The position numbers and the translations under genes were made by a program. DNA of 21,568 nt from NCBI GenBank assembly GCA_020637495.1, contig JACJVV010000006.1:1-21568 (forward strand), in the 5' to 3' direction. The DNA is from Candidatus Woesearchaeota archaeon. GTDB lineage: Archaea > Nanobdellota > Nanobdellia > Woesearchaeales > JACJVV01. A model generated the notes under the pieces. That model saw only the letters and a list, made by a program, of their open reading frames with translations. It was not told the origin of the DNA and made no database searches. Of the stretch, positions 14,943 through 21,568 are shown in pieces. The stretch's first letter is position 1, and every line of letters starts with the position of its first letter.

Positions 14943-16153
14943 ACACAAGCAGGACAATAAGGATTAAGAGGCCTGGTAGCAATGATGATAATGGACTTGA
15001 AAGAGTTGTCGGCTCAGAACAGAAGCCTGAACAAGAGAGTGATGTCTCATCAATGCAAGAGTACAGGAGCAATCTGAAGAAGAAGATCAGAAGAGGAGTG
15101 ATAGGAACAGTTGCAGGTCTTGCAGCATTGGTTGTAGGATTCAGTTCACTCTATAAAATACAGGAATATGAGCAAGCCGTCGTGACGCGACTAGGAAAGC
15201 CTGTAAAAGTGATAGTCAATTCAGTATCAGAAGACGAGCAAAAAGAGATTGCAGGGAAATATAGAGAGAAAGGTCTTGCAGTATCAGAGGGAGCAGGAAT
15301 ATATGTAAAGATGCCATTCATTGATTCAGTAACCAAGATAGATAGGAGATATCTGAGATGGAATGGTTATCCTGAGCAGATTCCAACACTAGACAAGAAA
15401 CTCATTTGGGTAGATTCCACAGCAAGATGGAGGATCACTGACCCGCTTGTTTACATGGAAAGCGTAAGGACTGAAGATCAGGCACAGGCAAGGCTGGATG
15501 ATACAATAGACCCTGCTGTAAGGAACAACATAACCAAAAGAGGATTGATAGAGATTGTAAGAAACTCCAACAGGGACATGCAGGTTACAGAGGAAATGAG
15601 GGATATCTCAAGGAATGTCCCTTATGTCAACGAAGGGAGAAACATCATCATCGAACAGATAAATGAAGAGGCTGCCGGAAAGAACACAAACTATGGACTT
15701 GAAGTAAGCGGTGTCATGTTAAGAGGACTTACATATGTAAGGGAAGTAAAGGAATCAGTAGAGCAACGTATGATCTCTGAGAGGGAAAGGATAGCTGAGA
15801 AGTTCAGATCAGAAGGTAACGGAGAATACGAAAGGATCATGGGAGAGAAGGAAAGAGACCATAGAGAGATAATATCAGAAGCCTATAAACAAGCTCAAGC
15901 TATAAGAGGAGAAGCTGAGAAGAGAGCGATTGAGATCTATGCAAATGGATTCAGTGTAACAGACACAAACAGTGATATAACAGTAACGTATCAAGGATTC
16001 AATGCTGACCCACAGTTCTATGAATTCATGAGACAGTTGCAAGTATATGACAGATCATTGACAAATGGAAATGTCACAGCAATGCTCGGAGATGGAAATA
16101 AGATCTTCGGATTGCTGAAAGGTGATACTGCAACGTCTGCAACTCTGAAATAA
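14939..16153 (+). CDS. hflC: HflC-type SPFH (band 7) membrane protein
   Basis: This is the partner of HflK in the SPFH cage. An N-terminal polar tail of about 50 residues, longer than in bacterial HflC, is followed by a membrane segment at about 53-72 (GVIGTVAGLAALVVGFSSLY) and the SPFH domain with QEYEQAVVTRLGKPVKVI. Further HflC marks are IYVKMPFIDSVTKIDRRYL, LIWVDSTARWRITDPLVYM, GLEVSGVMLRGLTYVREV, the RMISERERIAEKFRSEGNGE coiled region, and a C-terminus DPQFYEFMRQLQVYDRSL like the bacterial FYAFIRSLRAYENSF. AGGTGAT lies 5 nt before the ATG, inside the end of hflK. The hflK-hflC order is the bacterial one. No FtsH-type protease is encoded in the window. Confidence 0.9.
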   Translation: MNTSRTIRIKRPGSNDDNGLERVVGSEQKPEQESDVSSMQEYRSNLKKKIRRGVIGTVAGLAALVVGFSSLYKIQEYEQAVVTRLGKPVKVIVNSVSEDEQKEIAGKYREKGLAVSEGAGIYVKMPFIDSVTKIDRRYLRWNGYPEQIPTLDKKLIWVDSTARWRITDPLVYMESVRTEDQAQARLDDTIDPAVRNNITKRGLIEIVRNSNRDMQVTEEMRDISRNVPYVNEGRNIIIEQINEEAAGKNTNYGLEVSGVMLRGLTYVREVKESVEQRMISERERIAEKFRSEGNGEYERIMGEKERDHREIISEAYKQAQAIRGEAEKRAIEIYANGFSVTDTNSDITVTYQGFNADPQFYEFMRQLQVYDRSLTNGNVTAMLGDGNKIFGLLKGDTATSATLK

Positions 16154-16184
16154 AGATTTGCCAGAAAGCTAAAACGGAAAACTT

Positions 16185-16219
16185 GCTTTTTTACTTTTTA
16201 TCTTTTCTTATTTCTTTTC
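16185..16219 (+). terminator. T-rich terminator after hflC
   Basis: Starting 32 nt after the hflC stop, the plus strand has several T tracts in a row (GCTTTTTTACTTTTTATC, then TTTTCTTATTTCTTTT) with no strong hairpin. This is the usual form of an archaeal intrinsic terminator. Confidence 0.6.
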
Positions 16220-16231
16220 CATCTATTTTCG

Positions 16232-16246
16232 ATAAATATTTAAAAT
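16232..16246 (+). promoter_or_regulatory. TATA box of the DUF6159-like gene
   Basis: AAATATTTAAAATAG is centred about 37 nt before the ATG at 16276, giving a leader of roughly 10-12 nt that contains the AGGTGAT ribosome binding site (16266-16272). Together with the T tracts upstream, this marks the gene as its own transcription unit. Confidence 0.55.
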
Positions 16247-16275
16247 AGCATATTCTAAAAATCATAGGTGATACC

Positions 16276-17151
16276 ATGTCCAATGTATTTGAAAGAAGCT
16301 GGGAGATAACAAAGCTTACATTCGGTGTAATAAAAGAAGATAAGGAAATGATCCTATATCCAATATTATCAACATTTTTCTCATTATTATTTATAGTTGC
16401 TATGGTCCTTCCATCAATAGGATTCCAGGCATTTGCAGAGATGACAAAAGGCATCGCTGACCCAATAGTCTATTCCGTGACATTCCTGATTTATCTAGGA
16501 CTTGCATTCATTGCAACATTCTTCAATGTATGTGTTGTCTACACAGCAAAGGAAAGATTCAAAGGGAATAATGCAACATTGGCAAGCAGTTTCAAGTTTG
16601 CAGTCTCTAAGGCTCATCTTATCCTAGCATGGTCAATGCTTTCAGCTACAATTGGTGTTATCTTCAGGGCGATTGAAAGAGCATCACAGCGTCTTGGAGC
16701 AGCAGGACAGATCACCGTCGCTATTGCAAACTCAATACTTGGCATGATATGGAGCATAGTTACATTATTTGTTGTTCCTGCAATGGTCTACAATGACCTA
16801 GGACCAATAGCAGCAATAAAGAAATCCGTATCTGCATTGAAGAAGACATGGGGAGAATCATTGGTAAGATATTATGGCCTAGGGATGATACAATTCGCCC
16901 TTCTTATGGTTGGAATCCTTGTTGGAATAGGTGCTATAATAATAACAGCAAGCATACCTCTGTTACTATTGACATCAGTCATAATATTAGTGTTGTACAT
17001 AGTTGTTCTTGTCCTTGTGTTCTCTATCGCAAATACAGTATTCAACACAGCATTATACGAATTTGCAGAGACTGGAAAGATCCCTAAAGGATATAACAAG
17101 GAAGTTATGCAGAACAGTTTCCATGCCAAGAACAGACCTGGATGGATTTAA
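16276..17151 (+). CDS. six-helix integral membrane protein, DUF6159-like, 291 aa
   Basis: The N-terminus FERSWEITKLTFGVIKEDKE followed by MILYPILSTFF is typical of the archaeal family I know as DUF6159. Predicted membrane segments lie at about 26-48, 64-90, 113-131, 144-170, 201-223 and 225-256. Between the fourth and fifth is a conserved-looking cytoplasmic stretch, VPAMVYNDLGPIAAIKKSVS, ending in ALKKTWGES, which recalls glycerophosphoryl-diester and YihY-type membrane proteins with interfacial helices. The function is unknown. The start is supported by AGGTGAT three nt before the ATG. It follows hflC on the same strand but has its own promoter; a membrane-organising link with the SPFH pair is only positional. 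It is convergent with the phosphotransfer cluster, with 16 nt between the stops. Confidence 0.75.
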   Translation: MSNVFERSWEITKLTFGVIKEDKEMILYPILSTFFSLLFIVAMVLPSIGFQAFAEMTKGIADPIVYSVTFLIYLGLAFIATFFNVCVVYTAKERFKGNNATLASSFKFAVSKAHLILAWSMLSATIGVIFRAIERASQRLGAAGQITVAIANSILGMIWSIVTLFVVPAMVYNDLGPIAAIKKSVSALKKTWGESLVRYYGLGMIQFALLMVGILVGIGAIIITASIPLLLLTSVIILVLYIVVLVLVFSIANTVFNTALYEFAETGKIPKGYNKEVMQNSFHAKNRPGWI

Positions 17152-17167
17152 GTTTCTTTTTTATATC

Positions 17168-18673
17168 TTAATTTTTTATTCTTCTGACTAATCCACTATA
17201 TGCATCAACACTCACCCTGTCCCCATCTTTGAGTATTTTTGTAGCAAACTTTGTGCCTATAACACAAGGAGTCTGCATCTCCCTACTGACGATGGCAGCA
17301 TGGCATGTTATTCCACCCTCATCAGTTATTATGGCAGAAGCCTTATGCATTGCTGACACTATGCTTGGTGTCGTGGCTGCAGATACAAGTATGTCTCCTT
17401 TCTCCATCTTGCCCATATCTGCAGGAATATTGATGATCCTGACTATTCCCTCTGCATTACCAGGACATGCGACAGATCCCTTGATCTCATCAACTTCATC
17501 AAAATCTTCTTTTGGACATTCGATATTCTTTGCAAATCTTCTTGCAGCATCACCATACAATATCTCCACCTTGTCTCCTTTAGGTATCGCAATATGAAAA
17601 TCATAGATCTGGTTCAGCTTATTGACATCAATCTTCCCTGTTCTCAATCCTTTCTCAATCCAATGGAATGGCGCTGAAAGTATTTGGTTCCTGCTTACTC
17701 CAAGACGCCTTGCAATCTCTTTGTAAAGCCCTTCAATCAGATGATAATATGTCAAGCTTTGATAATCCTTACGTCTTGGTTTTGCCCAGATTACAGTACC
17801 AGATATACGCATAAGCTCTTCATTGAATTCGTCAGGCTTTAATTCAGCAATTATTCTTTCCTTTTCTGCAATCAACCTTGCTTTCTCTTCCTCTATCTCA
17901 ATTAGCTTCTCCTTTGGATCAGAATCAAGATGGCTTTTGATCAATTCCAAGAAATCTTCTTCCTTGAACAAAGGACCAGAATAGACATAATATACCCAAG
18001 CATACTTTTTTGTATGAGCTTTTAGATCATTATAAAATCTTGGAAACTCTTCTTTAACTTTTTCCAAAGCAACACTAGCATTATTATCATCTAGAATTCT
18101 CCACAATCTTTTGCTCTTATGTTTGTCTAACATTCTCAACATATCTTTCTGCTCATCAATAGAAAAAGAATCTTCAGATGGCACTGTCAAAGTATGAAAG
18201 TATTCCTCTGCTCTATCAGTCTTAGATTTAAGATATTCCTTAAGATTAGTCTCAATGAAAGACCAATCCTGGAAATCAAGAAGAGGAAGTGCAGTACCTA
18301 GGGCATATATCCTGCTCTGCATTTCAGCTGATTTCGTAAGATAGCCCAAAAGTTCATCACTCCTTTTTCTGGAGAGATCAGATTCAAATACCTGTCTAGT
18401 GAAATCGCACTTCTCCTCTGCAACAAGGTTTGTATAATTGATGAGCCGCCTCAAAACAAAGATATCTTCTCTAAGCTTCTTAGCAAATGCAACATGCGCA
18501 CTCCCCCATGTTTCTGGGACACAGATATAGCTTATGTTATTCTTTTCTGACCTTATCCCCCATTTCGGTATTGGAAGGCCATGTTCCTTATAATACCTAA
18601 AGAAAGATTTTGTCCAGATCATATGACGCATCAGAGGTGAATTGAAATCATGCGCAAGCTCAACCCATTTCAT
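17168..18673 (-). CDS. PEP-utilizing-enzyme (phospho-His swivel) protein, 501 aa
   Basis: The C-terminal ~100 residues are the mobile phospho-histidine domain of PEP synthase/PPDK enzymes: GSVACPGNAEGIVRIIN, KGDILVSAATTPSIVSAMHK, then GGITCHAAIVSRE with the phosphorylated His at about 458. The ~390 residues before it are helical, with a long charged coiled stretch at about 255-285, and are not the ATP-binding domain. The PEP/pyruvate-binding barrel that normally follows the His domain is absent. ATP must therefore be supplied by another protein, most simply the ATP-binding domain protein two genes upstream, and the acceptor may bind the N-terminal region, as in rifampin phosphotransferase. 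Homologous over its whole length to the other swivel protein (20138-21568). It overlaps the membrane protein gene by 4 nt (ATGA). Confidence 0.85.
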   Translation of the reverse strand: MKWVELAHDFNSPLMRHMIWTKSFFRYYKEHGLPIPKWGIRSEKNNISYICVPETWGSAHVAFAKKLREDIFVLRRLINYTNLVAEEKCDFTRQVFESDLSRKRSDELLGYLTKSAEMQSRIYALGTALPLLDFQDWSFIETNLKEYLKSKTDRAEEYFHTLTVPSEDSFSIDEQKDMLRMLDKHKSKRLWRILDDNNASVALEKVKEEFPRFYNDLKAHTKKYAWVYYVYSGPLFKEEDFLELIKSHLDSDPKEKLIEIEEEKARLIAEKERIIAELKPDEFNEELMRISGTVIWAKPRRKDYQSLTYYHLIEGLYKEIARRLGVSRNQILSAPFHWIEKGLRTGKIDVNKLNQIYDFHIAIPKGDKVEILYGDAARRFAKNIECPKEDFDEVDEIKGSVACPGNAEGIVRIINIPADMGKMEKGDILVSAATTPSIVSAMHKASAIITDEGGITCHAAIVSREMQTPCVIGTKFATKILKDGDRVSVDAYSGLVRRIKN

Positions 18674-19224
18674 GCTAGCACCCCTATCAGGAATTCTGCC
18701 AGATAAGTTATGAACAATACATTGAGAAAAATATTAGATGCGATGACAATTATCATATGTATAAAATTCCTACCCATGAATATTATCCCTAAAGGGACCA
18801 TGATCGCAATTCGCATTACCATTATGAAGATGCCAAGGGGAACTATTGGCAATGAATGGAATAATGCAACCAATATGCAACAGATAAGATATGTCAGCAT
18901 CTCAAAAAAGTTTGAGGGAACATCAATCTTACCCTGTATGAAAGAAGCAAACCATACCATTACAACAGCAGCAGAGAAACCAAAGATAATTCCGTTACTG
19001 TATGCAAATATGAAAGTCACAGGAGTTATAAGCTCAAACCCCAATGATATCCTCCCTGTAAAATGTTTGTATATCTTTGAGAATGAACCAATCAAAATCA
19101 GGAAGAAAGAGACTAATATGCTTATCAAATCAATTTTAAATAATATCAATAGCAGAATAAGACCTACAAGTAACAAGAAATAGATGATGTTCCTCTTTAT
19201 CTCTCGCTTTAAGTGCCTTGACAT
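18670..19224 (-). CDS. small polytopic membrane protein, 184 aa
   Basis: A basic N-terminus (MSRHLKREIKRN) is followed by five to six hydrophobic segments at about 13-29, 32-50, 62-96 (one or two), 107-123, 127-150 and 153-180, with very short loops. Size and layout resemble an ECF-transporter S-component or an MreD-like protein, but I see no defining motif for either. AGGTAAT lies 4 nt before the ATG. Downstream it is tied to the 501-aa swivel protein by ATGA, and upstream it lies 9 nt after the ATP-binding domain gene. A membrane protein fixed inside a phosphotransfer operon could be a transporter for the phosphorylated or acceptor compound; this is inference from position. Confidence 0.75.
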   Translation of the reverse strand: MSRHLKREIKRNIIYFLLLVGLILLLILFKIDLISILVSFFLILIGSFSKIYKHFTGRISLGFELITPVTFIFAYSNGIIFGFSAAVVMVWFASFIQGKIDVPSNFFEMLTYLICCILVALFHSLPIVPLGIFIMVMRIAIMVPLGIIFMGRNFIHMIIVIASNIFLNVLFITYLAEFLIGVLA

Positions 19225-19233
19225 AATTATTAC

Positions 19234-20145
19234 CTATAAAGTTGTTATAGGCCTTGATTGGACAATGTAGAATTTATCGTCATAAGCCCATTCTATATCA
19301 CACGGAAAGCCATAATGCTTCTCAATATCTATTATTGCTGATGCAAGCTCAAGTATCTTCTTTCCATCAAGCTTCTGCACAAAATCATTTGAGACATTCT
19401 TCCATATGTTTCCATTTTGGCTTCTGACTAATGCCTTCTTCTGTTCTGAAACCTTTATGTCCTGCAAGAATCCATCTTTTTCAACAACATAGCTATCAGG
19501 ACTGATTGCACCGGATACGATAGCCTCTCCAAGACCAAAGCATGCTTCAATCAGAATTTCATCCCTTTTCTTAGTTACAGGATGCACTGAGAAAGCGATG
19601 CCGCTTACCTTGCTCTGAATCATCTTCTGGACGACAACTGCAACAGATATATGACCGTTGATATTCTTCTCTTTCCTGTAGAATATCGCTCTTGGGGTGA
19701 AAAGAGAAGCCCAGCATCTCTTCACATTCTTCAGCAATGTCTTCTCATCTGTGTTAAGAAAACTATCAAGCTGTCCAGCCCATGCAGCCTCTGCACTGTC
19801 TTCTGCAGTAGCAGAGCTTCTTACAGCGACATACATACAATCCAATCTCCTAAAATGATTAAGTATTGATTTTGAATCAGAACTTCTCATTTCTGAATCA
19901 ATTATAAGCTTCTGTATCCTCTTTGAGCATTGATTCAAAGCATTGTTGTCATTCTCATCAACTTCATCAATCATCCTCTCAATCTTTCGAATAATTCTTT
20001 TAGCAAATTCATCGAATACAGCGGCAGTTATCACAAAACCATCGGGCACAGGAATCCCTGCCTGTGTCATCTCGCCTAATGAAGCACCTTTCCCCCCACA
20101 TTGCAAGACATCTTGCATATTTATCTCTTTGAACCATTTAATCAT
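19234..20145 (-). CDS. stand-alone ATP-binding domain of PEP synthase/PPDK type, 303 aa
   Basis: The motifs of the PEP synthase/pyruvate phosphate dikinase N-terminal domain appear in order: GGKGASLGEM (17-26), VRSSATAEDS (108-117), QSKVSGIAFSVHP (177-189), FGLGEAIVSG (203-212), DIEWA (283-287) and QSRPIT (296-301). The protein stops right there, where a normal enzyme goes on to the swivel and PEP-binding domains. All key residues look intact, so it should bind ATP and phosphorylate a swivel His in trans. Start: ATG at 20145, 5 nt after AGGTGG, rather than the GTG at 20154 within that site. It overlaps the upstream swivel gene by 8 nt. The paired swivel proteins on either side are its likely partners. 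Confidence 0.9.
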   Translation of the reverse strand: MIKWFKEINMQDVLQCGGKGASLGEMTQAGIPVPDGFVITAAVFDEFAKRIIRKIERMIDEVDENDNNALNQCSKRIQKLIIDSEMRSSDSKSILNHFRRLDCMYVAVRSSATAEDSAEAAWAGQLDSFLNTDEKTLLKNVKRCWASLFTPRAIFYRKEKNINGHISVAVVVQKMIQSKVSGIAFSVHPVTKKRDEILIEACFGLGEAIVSGAISPDSYVVEKDGFLQDIKVSEQKKALVRSQNGNIWKNVSNDFVQKLDGKKILELASAIIDIEKHYGFPCDIEWAYDDKFYIVQSRPITTL

Positions 20146-21568
20146 TCTTACCACCTAAAATCTTGACGATACCTTCGCCTGCATCAATATCGACCTCAAC
20201 CCCATCTTCAAGATAGAGGAGTGCACTCTTTATTCCTGTAATGCATGGTGTGCCCATCTCTCTGCTGACGATGGCAGCATGGCAAGTCATCCCGCCATCT
20301 TCTGTTATTATAGCTGAGGCTTTCTTCATTGCAGGAACCAAGCTTGGAAAAGTCGTATGTGCAACCATCACATCTCCCTTCTCCATCTTGTCCATCTCAC
20401 TAGGGGTATTGATTACCTTGACTCTCCCTTTCGCTTTTCCTGGACAAGCGCATATCCCTTTTAATTCTGAAATACCATCTTGTTTCTCATCATGTTCTAT
20501 GTTCTTTGAAGCGATAAACTCTTCAGCTTCCTTTCCTAGCAGAAGATTTGCCTTTCCATCCTTGCAATGCCATACTGACTTGCCTTGTCTTTTATTTATC
20601 TCTTCAATCAATGGCTTTTCACCGTAAAGAAGCAAGTTCTCTATCTCAAGATGTGACATCATGTACATCTGATTAAGAGATAAATCATGACGCTTTGCAA
20701 TCTCTCTAAGAATTTTGCTAAGGACATAGCTGCCATGGAAGAATACCTCTTTCCTATATCCCTTCAGGAATACTATATCAGCAGCGACATCATATATCTT
20801 TCTTTTATGCTCATCAATATTAAGATCAAGGAGTAATTCATCACGATGGGCCTTTACTCGCAATGGCCTCTTTTCTATCTCTGCTATCCTACTATTCAGG
20901 TCAAAACCTTCCTTCAATAATCCAGACCATACATTCAGGTAATAATCTATATCATAAGCAGGACCAAGGTAAGTGAATGGTGTCCATCTCCATTTTTTAT
21001 AATGTGCTAAGATAATATCCTTTATTACTGGATCAACATAAGGTATCTCATCAAATTTTTTTAGTCCTAAGAATATTTTTTTTGCTTCAGTACAGTTTTC
21101 AATATTTTGAAGAACCCTTAATGATTCCAATTCTTCCTGCATACCAATACTATTCTCCGGTTTTGTGGTAAGTGCACTAAAAGCTTCTGCAAAATCAATA
21201 TCCTTGCCTGACTTCTTCACAATATCTTGAGTGAGCTTAATCATCAGCTCTGAAAATTGCGACCCGTGGCTGTCAACAAACCATGTAGTCAGTAGACTAT
21301 GTATATGCGCATGTATCTGCAGATTGAATAGTTTGGATATCACTATCCCTAATTCCCTCTCAGATAAATTAGATAGATCCATTAAAAGTACTTCTTTAGC
21401 ATAATCAAAATATTGGTCATTGAAAGCATAAGCTTCAGCATGAAGATTCCTTATCCTGTCTGGGTCAGTGATGATCTTCTGTATCGTTCCTCTTACCATC
21501 TCTGTCATATCATCTTTCTTGAAATATGAGCCATCAACATCCAACCCATCAAAAGTGAAGAACATCTC
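20138..21568 (-). CDS. second PEP-utilizing-enzyme swivel protein, N-terminus probably cut by window edge
   Basis: The C-terminus is the phospho-His domain: GICACPGKAKGRVKVIN, KGDVMVAHTTFPSLVPAMKK, then GGMTCHAAIVSREMGTPC with His about 46 residues before the end. It is paralogous to the 501-aa protein: the mobile domains align without gaps, and upstream both have a Gly-Pro/Tyr element (YVYSGP versus TYLGPAYDIDYYL) and a matching helix (EIARRLGVSRNQI versus EIAKRHDLSLNQM). An ATG at 21565 exists, but the frame is open to the window end and the protein is about 35 residues shorter than its paralog before the shared region, so the true start is probably outside. No ATP-binding domain and no PEP-binding barrel are present. 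It is first in this operon within the window. Confidence 0.85.
   Translation of the reverse strand, partial: EMFFTFDGLDVDGSYFKKDDMTEMVRGTIQKIITDPDRIRNLHAEAYAFNDQYFDYAKEVLLMDLSNLSERELGIVISKLFNLQIHAHIHSLLTTWFVDSHGSQFSELMIKLTQDIVKKSGKDIDFAEAFSALTTKPENSIGMQEELESLRVLQNIENCTEAKKIFLGLKKFDEIPYVDPVIKDIILAHYKKWRWTPFTYLGPAYDIDYYLNVWSGLLKEGFDLNSRIAEIEKRPLRVKAHRDELLLDLNIDEHKRKIYDVAADIVFLKGYRKEVFFHGSYVLSKILREIAKRHDLSLNQMYMMSHLEIENLLLYGEKPLIEEINKRQGKSVWHCKDGKANLLLGKEAEEFIASKNIEHDEKQDGISELKGICACPGKAKGRVKVINTPSEMDKMEKGDVMVAHTTFPSLVPAMKKASAIITEDGGMTCHAAIVSREMGTPCITGIKSALLYLEDGVEVDIDAGEGIVKILGGKND

Noticed and set aside
19234..21568. Annotation as complete PEP synthase
   Set aside because: The ATP-binding and swivel domains are on separate proteins and the PEP-binding barrel is missing in the window.

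Overview
The window comes from an archaeon, most likely a DPANN lineage of the Woesearchaeota/Pacearchaeota kind. Evidence for this: the left edge holds the 5' part of a 16S rRNA gene with the archaeal signature GGGGTGCAGCAGGCGCGA; a hidden gene for the archaeal/eukaryotic ribosomal protein L41e lies just upstream of it; TATA/BRE promoters are visible; and an Lrp/AsnC-type regulator is present. The DNA is AT-rich and Arg is mostly AGA/AGG. Ribosome binding sites of the form AGGTGAT or GGAGG occur before internal operon genes, while several first genes look leaderless (TATA about 25-29 nt before the start codon). Placement within DPANN is an inference from the partial 16S and gene content.

Layout. 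(1) 1-990, minus: 16S rRNA (cut by the window edge), a leader of about 415 nt, its promoter, and rpl41e. (2) 1122-1709, plus: one unrecognised 195-aa protein. (3) 1788-12328, minus: about 10 kb of co-directional genes in three apparent transcription units, almost all unrecognised. They include an AAA+ ATPase with an FtsH-like AAA module but no protease, a double-membrane-anchored 605-aa protein with an EF-hand-like loop, a long coiled-coil protein, a tail-anchored protein and several helical proteins. (4) 12470-13477, minus: a two-module Lrp/AsnC regulator. (5) 13542-16153, plus, divergent from the regulator: a chain of three very small ORFs joined by ATGA overlaps that leads into hflK and hflC, a bacterial-type SPFH pair. 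(6) 16276-17151, plus: a six-helix DUF6159-like membrane protein. (7) 17168-21568, minus: a dismembered PEP-synthase-like cluster with one stand-alone ATP-binding domain protein, two paralogous proteins each ending in a phospho-histidine swivel domain, and a small polytopic membrane protein.

How the parts may work together (inference). HflK and HflC form a membrane cage around the AAA protease FtsH in bacteria. Here the pair lies next to an operon block with an FtsH-like AAA module, a transmembrane protein and coiled-coil/tail-anchored partners, separated only by a transcription factor. I read regions 3 to 5 as a candidate undescribed membrane-associated AAA+/SPFH machine in DPANN archaea. 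The last region looks like an ATP-dependent phosphotransfer system in which two substrate/His-domain proteins share one ATP-binding protein, similar in logic to rifampin phosphotransferase but split over genes; no PEP-binding barrel is visible.

Several gene starts are set from ribosome binding sites. One gene (8525-8875) has a coding-like N-terminal extension without any usual start codon.
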